64,000 nt of DNA from Janibacter corallicola NBRC 107790 (GCF_001570965.1 NZ_BCSR01000008.1:33064-97063), one strand, 5' to 3'; positions 1-9,038 are shown, counted from the first letter of the stretch. Made by a program: numbers and translations. The notes: generated from the letters alone by a model not told the origin.

Positions 1-168
1 GTCGAGGGCGGCGAGCACCTCCGCAAGGTGCACGACGTCGTGGTAGGAGCGGTGCGGCTCCAGCCACCGCTGCAGCAGGTCCTCCCCGAGCGCCACCGCC
101 CCGGGTGCGAGCTCGACCGGGCACAACGGCACCACCACGTCCCGCCAGCGGTCCACGAGGGTGTTCAC
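1..168 (-). CDS. HD-domain phosphohydrolase, N-terminal part (runs off the left edge)
   Basis: The reverse strand reads open from a GTG at 168 to the left edge (56 codons). The visible part begins VNTLVDRWRDVV and ends with RSYHDVVHLAEVLAALD. An EPHR-x-YH-x2-xH stretch at the N-terminus is typical of the small HD-superfamily metal-dependent phosphohydrolases (predicted nucleotidases/phosphatases of unknown substrate), where these histidines precede the HD metal site. It is divergent from the NCS1 permease, with about 18 bp between starts. The HD motif itself lies outside the window, so the family call rests on the N-terminal pattern only. A later GTG could also serve as start. Confidence 0.5.
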   Translation of the reverse strand, partial: MNTLVDRWRDVVVPLCPVELAPGAVALGEDLLQRWLEPHRSYHDVVHLAEVLAALD

Positions 169-186
169 ATGTGGGATTCTGCCGGA

Positions 187-1692
187 ATGAGCGCCCCTTC
201 GTCCTCCCGCGACACACTCGAGACCGTCCGGCGTGCCGGAGTCGAGACGACCGGGATCGAGATCATCGAGGAGTCCGACCGCACCGCACGGCCACGGGAC
301 CTCTTCTGGCCGTGGTTCGCCGCCAACGTCTCGGTCTTCGGCATCTCCTACGGCAGCTTCGTGCTCGACTTCGGCGTCTCCCTCGGCCAGGCGATCCTCG
401 TCTCGGTGCTCGGCATCGTCATCTCCTTCCTGCTGTGCGGCCTCGTCGCGGTGGCCGGCAAGCGCGGATCGGCGCCGACGATGATCATCTCCCGGGCCTC
501 CTTCGGGGTGCACGGCCAGAAGCTGCCCGGCGTCGTCTCCTGGATCGTCTCGATCGGCTGGGAGACCTTCCTGGCGATCATGGCCACGCTCGCGACGGCA
601 ACGGTCATGCGCGAGCTGGGCTGGGGCGGGGGCACCGGCACGAAGGTCGTGGCGATGCTCGTCGTCGCAGCCCTCATCGTCACCGCCTCGGTCGCCGGCT
701 ACCACCTGATCATGCGACTCCAGTCGGTACTGACCTGGCTGACGGGGCTCGCCACGATCGTCTACGTCGCGCTCACCCTGCAGCACGTGCAGTGGGACGC
801 GCTGGGGCAGCTGGAGGGCGGCTCGCCGCAGCAGGTGCTCGGCGCGCTGATCATGGTGATGACCGGCTTCGGGCTCGGCTGGATCAACATCGCTGCCGAC
901 TGGTCGCGCTACCAGCGCCGCGACGCCTCCTCGGGCGCGATCGTCTCGTGGAACACCCTCGGCGGGGCCCTCGCCCCCTGCCTGCTCGTGGCCTACGGCA
1001 TCGGTCTCGCCGGCTCCGACGAGGCACTGCGCACCGGCATCGCCGCCGACCCGATCGGCACCCTCGCGACGATCCTGCCGACCTGGTACCTCGTCGTCTT
1101 CGGGGTGACCGCGGTGCTCGCGCTCGTCTCCGGGGCGGTGCTCGGCATCTACTCCTCTGGGCTGACGCTCCTCAGCCTGGGCGTGCGCATCCCGCGGCCG
1201 GCGGCCGCCGGCCTGGACGGGGTGCTGCTCACCCTCGGGACGATCTGGGTGGTCTTCTTCGCCGAGGACTTCCTCGGGCCCTTCCAGTCCTTCCTCATCA
1301 CCCTCGGGGTGCCGCTCGCCGCCTGGGCGGGGATCTTCCTCTCCGACCTGGCGCTGCGGCGCGCGGACTACGACGAGGCGGCGCTCTTCGACGCGCGCGG
1401 CCGCTACGGCTCGGTCGACTGGATCTCGATCGCGACGATGCTCCTCGTCTCGGTCATCGGCTGGGGGCTCGTGACCAACGCGATGCCCGACTCCACCTGG
1501 AACAACTGGCAGGGCTACCTGCTCAAGGCCTTCCTCGGCACCGAGCTCGTGCAGGACCCGGCCGGCAACTACTGGGTCGGTGACTGGTCCTACGCCAACC
1601 TCGGCGTCATCGTCTCCCTCGTGCTCGCCTTCGTCATCACGTGGGTGGCCCGCCGCCCGGTCGTGCGCCGGCAGGAGCGCGCCGATGGCTGA
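187..1692 (+). CDS. NCS1-family nucleobase/cytosine-type permease
   Basis: A 501-aa membrane protein, the usual length for NCS1 (nucleobase:cation symporter-1) transporters. After a soluble N-terminus it shows the family hallmark WFAANVSVFGISYG followed by about twelve hydrophobic segments; loop motifs such as the NIAADWSRYQRR stretch (residues about 235-245) are NCS1-like. Members import cytosine, purines, allantoin or hydantoins with Na+ or H+. The substrate cannot be read from sequence. The next gene overlaps by 8 bp and encodes an isochorismatase-fold amidohydrolase, so uptake and hydrolysis of one nitrogen compound may be coupled. The ATG at 187 is preferred; an in-frame ATG at 169 would add six residues. 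Confidence 0.85.
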   Translation: MSAPSSSRDTLETVRRAGVETTGIEIIEESDRTARPRDLFWPWFAANVSVFGISYGSFVLDFGVSLGQAILVSVLGIVISFLLCGLVAVAGKRGSAPTMIISRASFGVHGQKLPGVVSWIVSIGWETFLAIMATLATATVMRELGWGGGTGTKVVAMLVVAALIVTASVAGYHLIMRLQSVLTWLTGLATIVYVALTLQHVQWDALGQLEGGSPQQVLGALIMVMTGFGLGWINIAADWSRYQRRDASSGAIVSWNTLGGALAPCLLVAYGIGLAGSDEALRTGIAADPIGTLATILPTWYLVVFGVTAVLALVSGAVLGIYSSGLTLLSLGVRIPRPAAAGLDGVLLTLGTIWVVFFAEDFLGPFQSFLITLGVPLAAWAGIFLSDLALRRADYDEAALFDARGRYGSVDWISIATMLLVSVIGWGLVTNAMPDSTWNNWQGYLLKAFLGTELVQDPAGNYWVGDWSYANLGVIVSLVLAFVITWVARRPVVRRQERADG

Positions 1693-2263
1693 GCCCCTGC
1701 CGATCGACGCCGCGGTCGCCCCCTGGTTGGTCGTCATCGACCCGCAGCGGATCTTCGCCGACCCCGCCTCGGACTGGGGATCGCCGATGTTCGCGGACTC
1801 GCTCGGCCCGGTCCGGGAGCTCGCGGGTGCCTTCGGGCGCAAGCGCACCCTGCTCACCCGGTGGCTGCCCGGCGAGCACGTCGGCTCCTGGGAGGACTAC
1901 TTCCGGCGCTGGCCCTTCGCCGATCGTCCGGCCACCGACCCGGTCCACGAGCTCGTCGAGGGAGTCCGGGAGCTCAGCTCACGGCCGCCGGTCGAGGCGA
2001 GCACCTTCGGCAAGTGGGACCGGCTGCGGGAGGTCACCGGCGAGACGCCGACGCTCGTCCTCGCCGGTGTGGCCACGGACTGCTGCGTGATCTCGACCGC
2101 GCTGCCGGCCGCCGATGCCGGCGCCCACGTCGTCGTCGCCGCGGACGCCTGCGCGGGCTCGGACCAGGGCAGCCACGACGCCGCGCTGCACGTGATGGGC
2201 CTCTACGCCCCGCAGATCGTGGTGACCGACTCCGCCCGGGTGCTCGCCTCCCTTCGCCCCTGA
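1685..2263 (+). CDS. Isochorismatase-family cysteine hydrolase
   Basis: A 192-aa protein of the isochorismatase-like fold (nicotinamidase, N-carbamoylsarcosine amidase, ureidoacrylate and biuret hydrolases). The triad is visible: Asp19 in VIDPQ, Lys110 in STFGK, and Cys134 in GVATDCCV, with a second cysteine at 133. Length is normal for the single-domain family. Its ATG lies inside the end of the permease gene, an 8-bp overlap that implies one mRNA and translational coupling. A role in deamidating or decarbamoylating whatever the permease imports is inference; nicotinamide or pyrimidine/hydantoin catabolites are all possible. Confidence 0.82.
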   Translation: MAEPLPIDAAVAPWLVVIDPQRIFADPASDWGSPMFADSLGPVRELAGAFGRKRTLLTRWLPGEHVGSWEDYFRRWPFADRPATDPVHELVEGVRELSSRPPVEASTFGKWDRLREVTGETPTLVLAGVATDCCVISTALPAADAGAHVVVAADACAGSDQGSHDAALHVMGLYAPQIVVTDSARVLASLRP

Positions 2264-2272
2264 TCGGCCCGG

Positions 2273-2635
2273 TCAGCTCGCGGCCGGGTGGATGTCGACC
2301 ATCCAGGGGGTGCCGAACTTGTCGGTGAGCATGCCGAACTCGTCGCCCCACATCTGCTGCTCGAGGGGCACGTCGATGCGGCCGCCCTCGGCCAGCCCCT
2401 CCCAGTAGCCGCGCAGGCGGTCGACCTCGTCGCCGCTGATGCTCACCGTCATCCCGCCGCCGTGCTGCGGCGCCGGCATGCCTGGCGGGGTGTCGCTGGC
2501 GAAGATCACGTAGCCGGCCTCGGTCTCCAGGCTGGAGTGCATGACGAGGTCGGCGATGGGCCCGGCGTCGGGGTCCATGTCGCCGAAGGTCGCGATCTCG
2601 AGGGTTCCCCCGAGCACGGCCTGGTAGAACTCCAT
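2273..2635 (-). CDS. VOC-fold (PhnB-like) protein, short N-terminus
   Basis: A 120-aa protein of the PhnB/glyoxalase (VOC) superfamily: MEFYQAVLGG at the start, then FGTPWMVDIHP at the end, both typical of PhnB-like proteins. Family members normally begin about 15-20 residues earlier with a beta-strand (pattern pYLxFxGxAxEAMxFY). Here an in-frame TAG, which is the stop of lysG, lies two codons upstream of the only possible ATG, so that strand is missing. It may be an N-terminally truncated gene or use a remodelled fold. It follows lysG on the same strand by 3 bp and may be co-transcribed. Substrate unknown. Confidence 0.7.
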   Translation of the reverse strand: MEFYQAVLGGTLEIATFGDMDPDAGPIADLVMHSSLETEAGYVIFASDTPPGMPAPQHGGGMTVSISGDEVDRLRGYWEGLAEGGRIDVPLEQQMWGDEFGMLTDKFGTPWMVDIHPAAS

Positions 2636-2638
2636 CGC

Positions 2639-3556
2639 CTAGTGGGAGCCACCGACAGCCGCCACAGCTCTCCTCCCACCCGCTCGAGCGGGGCGCAGCG
2701 CTCGTGCCGCCTCCCGGACCGCGTCACCGAGCCGGCCCACCCGCGAGGTCTGCAGGGACCACACCTGCCAGTGGAGAGTGACGTCGACGTGGGCGCGGCG
2801 GCGCAGCAGCACCAGCCGGCCGGTCTCGAGGTCGTCGCCCAGCTGGGCCTCCGGGACCATCGCCCACCCCAGACCCGCGCGGACCGCGGCGAGGAAGCCC
2901 TCCGAGGAGGGCACGTGGCTGCACGGCGGTGGGTCGGTCACGCCGAGCCCGCGCAGCACCGAGTGCTGCAGGTCGTCCTTGGCGTTGAAGCGCAGCACCG
3001 GCATCCGCTGCCAGTCCACCCCACGTCCTGACCGGTGGCGCTCCGCAACGAAGGGGGCCGCCACCGGCAGGTAGCGCATGGCACCGAGGACCTCGGTGCG
3101 GCAGCCGGAGACGGCGGTGGGATCGGCGCTGACCGCGGCGAGGACGTGACCGCGACGCAGGTGCTCGCTGCTGTGCTCCTCGTCCTCCACCGCGAGCCGC
3201 AGGAGGGTGTCCGGCCACGTCGCCGCGGCGGCGAGCACCGGCTCGAACCAGGTGGCCAGCGAGTCGGCGTTGACGGCGACCGGCAGCTCCAGGCCGGGGG
3301 CACCCCCTTCGCCCAGGGCCGCGCGGGCGTCCTCCTCGAGGAGGACCATCTGCCGGGCGGTGCGCAGCAGCACCTCCCCCGCACTCGTCGGGCGGCACGG
3401 CGCGCTCCGCTGCACGAGGACCCGGCCGGTGGCCGACTCGAGGGCCTTGATCCGCTGGCTGATCGCCGAGGGGGTCACCTGCAGCGCGGTGCCGGCGGCC
3501 TCGAAGGTGCCGTGGTCGATGACGGCGAGCAGCGCTCGCAGGTGCTCGAGGTTCAT
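2639..3556 (-). CDS. lysG: LysR-type regulator LysG/ArgP, divergent from lysE
   Basis: A 305-aa LysR-type regulator. The N-terminal winged HTH (residues about 1-60, MNLEHLRALLAVIDHG through AISQRIKALE) is of the ArgP/LysG subgroup; the rest is the effector-binding domain. In Corynebacterium glutamicum LysG activates the divergent lysine/arginine exporter gene lysE in response to basic amino acids, and the same divergent arrangement is present here, with 70 bp between starts and a 15-bp palindrome in that gap. Pathway-level function is therefore well supported, although the effector has to be inferred. Confidence 0.88.
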   Translation of the reverse strand: MNLEHLRALLAVIDHGTFEAAGTALQVTPSAISQRIKALESATGRVLVQRSAPCRPTSAGEVLLRTARQMVLLEEDARAALGEGGAPGLELPVAVNADSLATWFEPVLAAAATWPDTLLRLAVEDEEHSSEHLRRGHVLAAVSADPTAVSGCRTEVLGAMRYLPVAAPFVAERHRSGRGVDWQRMPVLRFNAKDDLQHSVLRGLGVTDPPPCSHVPSSEGFLAAVRAGLGWAMVPEAQLGDDLETGRLVLLRRRAHVDVTLHWQVWSLQTSRVGRLGDAVREAARALRPARAGGRRAVAAVGGSH

Positions 3557-3574
3557 GAAGCAACTCTAAGGATC

Positions 3575-3589
3575 CGAAAGGAACTTTCG
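3575..3589. promoter_or_regulatory. Palindromic operator between lysG and lysE
   Basis: CGAAAG-gaa-CTTTCG is a perfect 6-bp inverted repeat with 3-bp spacer in the lysG/lysE gap. It is centred about 45 bp upstream of the expected lysE transcription start, a common position for a LysR-type activator. LysG binding is inferred from context. Confidence 0.55.
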
Positions 3590-3614
3590 CTTCTCTTGCC
3601 CATCGGGGGCGACC

Positions 3615-3620
3615 TACTCT
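3615..3620 (+). promoter_or_regulatory. -10 element for leaderless lysE
   Basis: TACTCT sits 6 nt before the lysE GTG (3627), the spacing expected if transcription begins at the start codon. No Shine-Dalgarno sequence precedes the gene, which agrees with leaderless translation. Confidence 0.5.
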
Positions 3621-3626
3621 CGGCCC

Positions 3627-4220
3627 GTGCTCACCACCGCCCTCGCCGGCATGCTCACCGGACTCGCCCTCATCGTCGCCATCGGCGCGCAGAACGCCTT
3701 CGTGCTGCGGCAGGGCATCCGGCGGGAGCACCTCGTTCCGGTCCTGCTCGTGTGCATCACCGCGGACGCGCTGCTCATCTCGCTGGGCACCGCCGGCGTG
3801 GGCGTCCTCGTGCAGTCCCACCCCCGGGCGCTGACGGTCGTCACGTGGGTGGGCGTGGCCTACCTCGTGGTCTACGGCCTGCTCTCACTGCGGCGGGCCC
3901 TCTCCCCCGGGGCGCTCACTGCGGCGGCGCCGGCCTCCCGCGGCTCCGTGGTGCTCACGACGCTGGCGATCACCTTCCTCAACCCGCACGTCTACCTGGA
4001 CACCGTGGTCATGCTCGGGTCGATCGCGGGCGGCTTCGAGGAGCAGCGGTGGGCCTTCGCCGCGGGCGCGGCGACGGGCAGCCTCGTCTGGTTCACCGGT
4101 CTCGGGCTGGGGGCCCGCTGGCTCGCCGGGCCGCTCGGCCACCCCCGCACCTGGCAGGTCCTCGACGGGCTCATCGGCCTGACGATGCTCGCCATCGCCG
4201 GGCGCCTCGCGACCCTCTGA
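3627..4220 (+). CDS. lysE: LysE-family basic amino-acid exporter
   Basis: A 197-aa integral membrane protein of the LysE family, normal in length, with five to six hydrophobic segments and the conserved GAQNAFVLRQG motif around residues 20-30. LysE exports L-lysine and L-arginine across the cytoplasmic membrane by proton-coupled antiport. The GTG start follows a TACTCT box by 6 nt and has no ribosome-binding site. Divergent pairing with lysG strengthens the LysE (rather than RhtB) assignment. It converges on hflX with only 10 bp between stops. Confidence 0.9.
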   Translation: MLTTALAGMLTGLALIVAIGAQNAFVLRQGIRREHLVPVLLVCITADALLISLGTAGVGVLVQSHPRALTVVTWVGVAYLVVYGLLSLRRALSPGALTAAAPASRGSVVLTTLAITFLNPHVYLDTVVMLGSIAGGFEEQRWAFAAGAATGSLVWFTGLGLGARWLAGPLGHPRTWQVLDGLIGLTMLAIAGRLATL

Positions 4221-4230
4221 GGAGGCCCGG

Positions 4231-5703
4231 TCAGCGCGCCAGCGTCCCCTCGAAGGGCTCCAGCTCCGCGGCGAGGTTGGGCATGACCCGGGCGCGCAGC
4301 CGCGTGCCCTCGGCGACGTGCTCCTCGCGGAGGATCTCGCCCTCCTCGTGCAGCCGGCTGACGAGGTCACCGCGGTCGTAGGGCAGCAGCACCTCGACGT
4401 CGATCTGCGGGCGGGGGAGCTCCCGGGCGATGAGCTCCAGCAGCTCATCGACGCCCTCACCGGTACGTGCGGAGACCGCGATGGAGTACTTCTCCTCGCG
4501 GAGCACGCGGGCGATGACCTCCGGGTCGGCGAGGTCGGCCTTGTTGAGGACGACGACCTCCTTGACGTCGGTGGCGTCCACGTCCGCGAGCACCGCCCGC
4601 ACGGCGCTGATCTGGCTCTCCGGGTCGGGGTGCGAGGCGTCGACGACGTGCAGCAGCAGGTCGGCGTCGGCGACCTCCTCCAGCGTGGAGCGGAAGGCCT
4701 CGACGAGCTGGTGGGGCAGCGCCCGGACGAAGCCGACGGTGTCGGTCAGCGTGTACTCCCTCCCGTCCGGGGTCTCGGTCCGCCGCACCGTGGTGTCCAA
4801 CGTCGCGAAGAGCTGGTTGTCCACGAGCACGCCGGCGTGGGTGAGTCGGTTCAGCAGGGTCGACTTGCCGGCATTGGTGTACCCGGCGATCGCCACCGCG
4901 GGCACGCCCCGGTTGGCGCGGGCCGAGCGACGGGTGTCGCGGTGGGTCTTCATCCCGGACAGCTCCCGCTTGAGCTTGGCGATGCGGGAGTTGATCCGGC
5001 GCCGGTCCAGCTCGATCTTCGTCTCACCGGGACCACGGGAGCCCATCCCCTGGCCGCCGGCGGCCTGACCACCGGCCTGCCGGGACATCGACTCACCCCA
5101 GCCGCGCAGTCGCGGCAGCAGGTACTGCAGCTGGGCCAGCTCGACCTGGGCCTTGCCCTCGCGGCTCTTGGCGTGCTGGGCGAAGATGTCGAGGATCAGC
5201 GCCGTGCGGTCGATCACCTTGACCTTGACGACGTCCTCGAGGGCACGCCGCTGGCTCGGCGCGAGCTCGCTGTCGCAGACGACCGTGTCGGCCCCCTCCG
5301 CGAGGACGATGTCGCGCAGCTCGAGCGCCTTGCCGGAGCCGAGGTAGGTGCCGGGGTCGGGGTTCGGCCGGCGTTGCAGCACGCCGGCGAGGACCTCCGA
5401 GCCGGCGGTCTCCGCCAGGGCGGCGAGCTCGCGAAGGGAGTTCTCCGCCTCCTCGGCGGTCCCGTGGCTCCACACCGCGGCGAGGACGACCTTCTCCAGC
5501 CGCAGCTGGCGGTACTCGACCTCGGTGATGTCCTCGAGCTCGGTGGACAGGCCGGAGACCCGGCGGAGCGCGGAGCGCTCCTCCCGGTCCAGCTGGTCAC
5601 CGTCGAAGTGGTCTCGGCCCTCGATGGGACCCGGCTCGGCCGCGAGCGCCTGGGCGCGCCGGGAGAGCAGGTGATCATCGTCGTCTCGCAGTGGTTCCGT
5701 CAT
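4231..5703 (-). CDS. hflX: GTPase HflX
   Basis: A 490-aa HflX GTPase, a ribosome-associated protein that splits or rescues 70S ribosomes under stress. The N-terminal HflX domain (about 60-265) contains the GSGK stretch and the RGPGETKIE helix region; the G domain has G1 GYTNAGKST (274-282), G3 DTVGF (321-325), G4 NKAD (387-390) and G5 SA (411-412). AAGGAG lies just before the ATG. In actinobacteria hflX usually lies directly downstream of dapF in the recA-miaB-miaA-dapF block; here a roughly 10-kb set of other genes separates them. Confidence 0.95.
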   Translation of the reverse strand: MTEPLRDDDDHLLSRRAQALAAEPGPIEGRDHFDGDQLDREERSALRRVSGLSTELEDITEVEYRQLRLEKVVLAAVWSHGTAEEAENSLRELAALAETAGSEVLAGVLQRRPNPDPGTYLGSGKALELRDIVLAEGADTVVCDSELAPSQRRALEDVVKVKVIDRTALILDIFAQHAKSREGKAQVELAQLQYLLPRLRGWGESMSRQAGGQAAGGQGMGSRGPGETKIELDRRRINSRIAKLKRELSGMKTHRDTRRSARANRGVPAVAIAGYTNAGKSTLLNRLTHAGVLVDNQLFATLDTTVRRTETPDGREYTLTDTVGFVRALPHQLVEAFRSTLEEVADADLLLHVVDASHPDPESQISAVRAVLADVDATDVKEVVVLNKADLADPEVIARVLREEKYSIAVSARTGEGVDELLELIARELPRPQIDVEVLLPYDRGDLVSRLHEEGEILREEHVAEGTRLRARVMPNLAAELEPFEGTLAR

Positions 5704-5860
5704 GTCTCCTTCAGGATCTCACCATGGAACGCCCCACGGCCAGCGAATACTCCCGACCCGCCCGGGACGCTCGGGCGATCCCCCGTCCTCGACACGTAGA
5801 GTTTCTGCCGCCCACGACGGGCACTCCCTTCTCCCCCTTCGTCCGGAGGCCGACGCCCCC

Positions 5861-7324
5861 ATGAGTCCCGAGACCGACTCCACCACTGCAACGACGGACC
5901 AGGACCACCTCTCCCGCGGCCTGAATCCCCGTCACGTGCAGTTCATCGCCTTCGGCACGGCGATCGGCACCGGCCTGTTCTACGGGTCCGCGGAGACCAT
6001 CCAGGTCGCCGGTCCGGCGGTGCTGCTCGCGTACGCGGTCGCCGGCGCGATGGTCTTCATCGTCATGCGGGCCCTCGGCGAGATGGCGGTGCGCCACCCC
6101 GTCGCCGGGTCCTTCGCCCAGTACACGGGCTCCTTCCTCGGCCCCTGGGCCGGGTACATCACCGGCTGGGTCTTCTGGCTGGAGCTGGCCGTCGTCGCGA
6201 TCGCGGACATGACGGCAGTGGCGACCTACATGGGGCTGTGGTTTCCCGGTGTACCCGGCTGGGCGTGGATGCTGGCGGCAATCGCCGTCATCGGGACCCT
6301 GAACCTCATGGCCGTGAAGGTCTTCGGCGAGATGGAGTTCTGGTTCTCCCTCATCAAGATCCTCGCGATCCTCGCCCTCGTCGTCGGCGGCATCGTCCTC
6401 ATCCTCTGGGGCCGTGAGGTCGGCGGAACCACCCCCGACGTCGCCCACCTGTGGCAGCACGACGGCTTCGCCCCCTTCGGTCTGTGGGGGATCATCATGA
6501 GCTTCAGCGTCGTCGTCTTCTCCTTCGGCGGCATCGAGACGCTCGGCATGACCGCCGGGGAGGCCGACGACCCGGAGCGGTCCATGCCGCGCGCGGTCAA
6601 CACGGTGCCCTTCCGCATCCTGCTCTTCTACGTCGGCGCGCTCGCGGTGATCATGGCGATCATCCCGTGGGACCGCGTGACGGGCGAGTCCTCCCCCTTC
6701 GTCGAGGTCTTCGCCGCCCTGCAGGTGCCGGCAGCCAAGCACCTGATGAACTTCGTCGTCCTCACCGCCGCGCTCTCGGCGATGAACGCGATCTTCTACG
6801 CCTGCTCGCGCACGATGTACGGGCTGGCGGAGCAGGGGCACGCCCCCCGGTCCTTCCTGCACCTCTCGCGCCGCAGCAACATCCCGGTCATCCCGGTGAC
6901 GATCATGTTCGGCACCGGCCTGGTCGGGGTCGCCCTCTTCCTGCTCATCGAGGACCGGCTCTTCTTCTACGTCGCCGCGATCGCGACCTTCGCGACCGTC
7001 TTCACGTGGCTGATGATCCTGCTGGCCCACTGGCGGATGCGGGTGCAGGTCGCCCGCTCCGGCGCGCCCGCCACGTCCTACGGGATGCCCTTCTTCCCGG
7101 TCCCGAACGTCATCGCCATCGCCTTCATGATCGGCGTCATCCTGCTGCTGGCGATGACGGAGGACGGGCGGCACGCCTTCGTCGTCGGCGCCGGGACGCT
7201 CGTCGTGCTGACGATCGGCTACGTCGCCCTGGTCCGCGGGCGGGGCCGGGAGACCACGACGTTGCCGACCGACGCGCGGTACGCACCGGCGGGGGCCGGC
7301 TCGGACGTCGACGACCGGGCCTGA
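5861..7324 (+). CDS. APC-superfamily amino-acid permease
   Basis: A 487-aa transporter with twelve hydrophobic segments. The first helix region (FGTAIGTGLFYGSAETI) and the consensus amphipathic stretch after helix 2 (MVFIVMRALGEMAV) mark the amino-acid transporter family that includes AroP, GabP, ProY and CycA. It imports an amino acid by proton symport, but the substrate cannot be fixed from sequence. ATG at 5861 with GGAGG about 11 nt upstream. Divergent from hflX (157 bp between starts) and convergent with glpD, 7 bp apart. Confidence 0.85.
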   Translation: MSPETDSTTATTDQDHLSRGLNPRHVQFIAFGTAIGTGLFYGSAETIQVAGPAVLLAYAVAGAMVFIVMRALGEMAVRHPVAGSFAQYTGSFLGPWAGYITGWVFWLELAVVAIADMTAVATYMGLWFPGVPGWAWMLAAIAVIGTLNLMAVKVFGEMEFWFSLIKILAILALVVGGIVLILWGREVGGTTPDVAHLWQHDGFAPFGLWGIIMSFSVVVFSFGGIETLGMTAGEADDPERSMPRAVNTVPFRILLFYVGALAVIMAIIPWDRVTGESSPFVEVFAALQVPAAKHLMNFVVLTAALSAMNAIFYACSRTMYGLAEQGHAPRSFLHLSRRSNIPVIPVTIMFGTGLVGVALFLLIEDRLFFYVAAIATFATVFTWLMILLAHWRMRVQVARSGAPATSYGMPFFPVPNVIAIAFMIGVILLLAMTEDGRHAFVVGAGTLVVLTIGYVALVRGRGRETTTLPTDARYAPAGAGSDVDDRA

Positions 7325-7331
7325 CCCGGGC

Positions 7332-9038
7332 TCAGCCCTTCGCCAGGGTCCGGATGTCGGTGACCTGGGTGCGCTCGGCGTCGGCCCGCTCGTCCTCGCT
7401 CATCTGCTGGCTCTCCCGCTCGGCCTCGACCCGCTCGAGGTAGTGCTCGACCTCGGTGCGCACCGTCGCCTCGTCCCAGCCGAGCTCCCGGCCGAGGATG
7501 CGCGCCGCGGGCTCCGCGCTCGAGACGCCCCGGTCGGTGGTGTCGATCGAGATCCGGGTGCGCCGGGTCAACAGGTCGTTCAGGTGCAGCGTGGCCTCGG
7601 AGCGGGCCGCGTGCACGACCTCGACGGTGAGGTACTCCTCGGCCCCGGTCAGGGGCCGGGCCAGCTCCTGGTCCTCGTCGATCATCGCGAAGAGGTCCAC
7701 CGCGAGGGATCCGTAGCGGTCCAGCAGGTGGGTGATCCGCCAGACCGGCAGGTCGTGACGGCGGCTCAGGGAGTCGATCTGGTTCACCAACGCCTGGTAG
7801 CCCTCGGCGCCGAGCAGCGGGATGTGCTCGGTGACGCTGTCCGGCACACCCGGGGCGAGGTCCTCCCGGGCCGCGTCCACGCCGTCGGCGGCCATGATCC
7901 GGTAGGTCGTGTACTTCCCGCCCGCGATCGAGACCAGACCCGGTTGGGGGCGGGCGACCGCGTGCTCGCGGCTCAGCTGCGAGGTCTCCTCCGACTCTCC
8001 CGCCAGCAGCGGGCGCAGACCCGCGTACACGCCCTGGATGTCCGCCCGCGTGAGCGGGGTGAGCAGGACGCCGTTGATCTGCTCGAGCAGGTAGTCGATG
8101 TCCGCGGCGGTCGCCGAGGGGTGGGCGCGGGAGAGGTTCCAGTCGGTGTCGGTGGTCCCGATGATCCAGTGGGTGCCCCACGGGATGCAGAAGAGGACGG
8201 AGGTCTCGGTGCGCAGGATGAGACCGGTCTCGGAGTTGATCCGGTCCCGTGCGACGACGAGGTGCACGCCCTTGCTCGCGCGGACGTGGAAACGGCCCCG
8301 CCCGCCGGCCATCCGCTGGATGTCATCGGTCCACACCCCGGTGCAGTTGATGACGACGGAGGCGTTGACAGCCACCTCCTCCCCGGTCTCGACGTCCATG
8401 ACGGTGGCGCCGACGACCCGCTCCCCCGCGTGCTTCAGGCCGGTCACCTTCGCGGAACTGAGCACGGTCGCGCCGTAGGCGGCCGCGGTGCGGACCACGG
8501 TGAGGGTGTGGCGGGCATCGTCGGTCTGCGCGTCGTGGTAGAGCAGACCGCCGTGGTGGGCGTCGGGGCGCAGTCCGGGGGCGATGCCGCGCACCCCCCG
8601 CTTGGACAGCTGCTTGGTCCGCGGGACGGAGCGCCCGCCGCCCATCGTGTCGTAGAGCGTCAGCCCGGCGGTGACATAGGGCCGCTCCCAGACGGCGTGC
8701 TTGAGCGGGTAGAGGAAGGGAACCGGCTTGACCAGGTGCGGCGCGATCCGGGTGAGCATCAGCTCCCGCTCCTGGAGGGCCTCCCGGACGAGGCCGAAGT
8801 CGAGCTGCTCGAGGTAGCGCACCCCGCCGTGGAAGAGCTTGCTGGAGCGCGAGGAGGTCCCGCAGGCGAAGTCCCGCTGCTCGACGAGGGCGACCTTGAG
8901 GCCCCGCGTGGCCGCGTCCAGCGCCGTGCCGGCCCCGGTGACCCCGCCCCCGACGACGAGCACGTCCAGATCCTCCTCGGCCAGCCGCCGCCACGCCCTC
9001 ACGCGCTCCGCCGAGTCCAGTGGGGTGGGGGTGGGCAT
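7332..9038 (-). CDS. glpD: Glycerol-3-phosphate dehydrogenase, FAD-dependent
   Basis: A 568-aa membrane-associated flavoprotein that oxidises sn-glycerol 3-phosphate to dihydroxyacetone phosphate and passes electrons to the quinone pool. The FAD dinucleotide motif GGGVTGAG is at about residues 29-36, followed by ARxGSS-like CGTSSRSSKLFHGG, then the DAO domain and a C-terminal helical domain. The ATG at 9038 is preceded by a strong AGGAGG. The gene is divergent from glpK, so the two glycerol-catabolic genes share a 100-bp control region; no glpF is present nearby. The C-terminal tail is rich in Glu/Arg. Confidence 0.93.
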   Translation of the reverse strand: MPTPTPLDSAERVRAWRRLAEEDLDVLVVGGGVTGAGTALDAATRGLKVALVEQRDFACGTSSRSSKLFHGGVRYLEQLDFGLVREALQERELMLTRIAPHLVKPVPFLYPLKHAVWERPYVTAGLTLYDTMGGGRSVPRTKQLSKRGVRGIAPGLRPDAHHGGLLYHDAQTDDARHTLTVVRTAAAYGATVLSSAKVTGLKHAGERVVGATVMDVETGEEVAVNASVVINCTGVWTDDIQRMAGGRGRFHVRASKGVHLVVARDRINSETGLILRTETSVLFCIPWGTHWIIGTTDTDWNLSRAHPSATAADIDYLLEQINGVLLTPLTRADIQGVYAGLRPLLAGESEETSQLSREHAVARPQPGLVSIAGGKYTTYRIMAADGVDAAREDLAPGVPDSVTEHIPLLGAEGYQALVNQIDSLSRRHDLPVWRITHLLDRYGSLAVDLFAMIDEDQELARPLTGAEEYLTVEVVHAARSEATLHLNDLLTRRTRISIDTTDRGVSSAEPAARILGRELGWDEATVRTEVEHYLERVEAERESQQMSEDERADAERTQVTDIRTLAKG

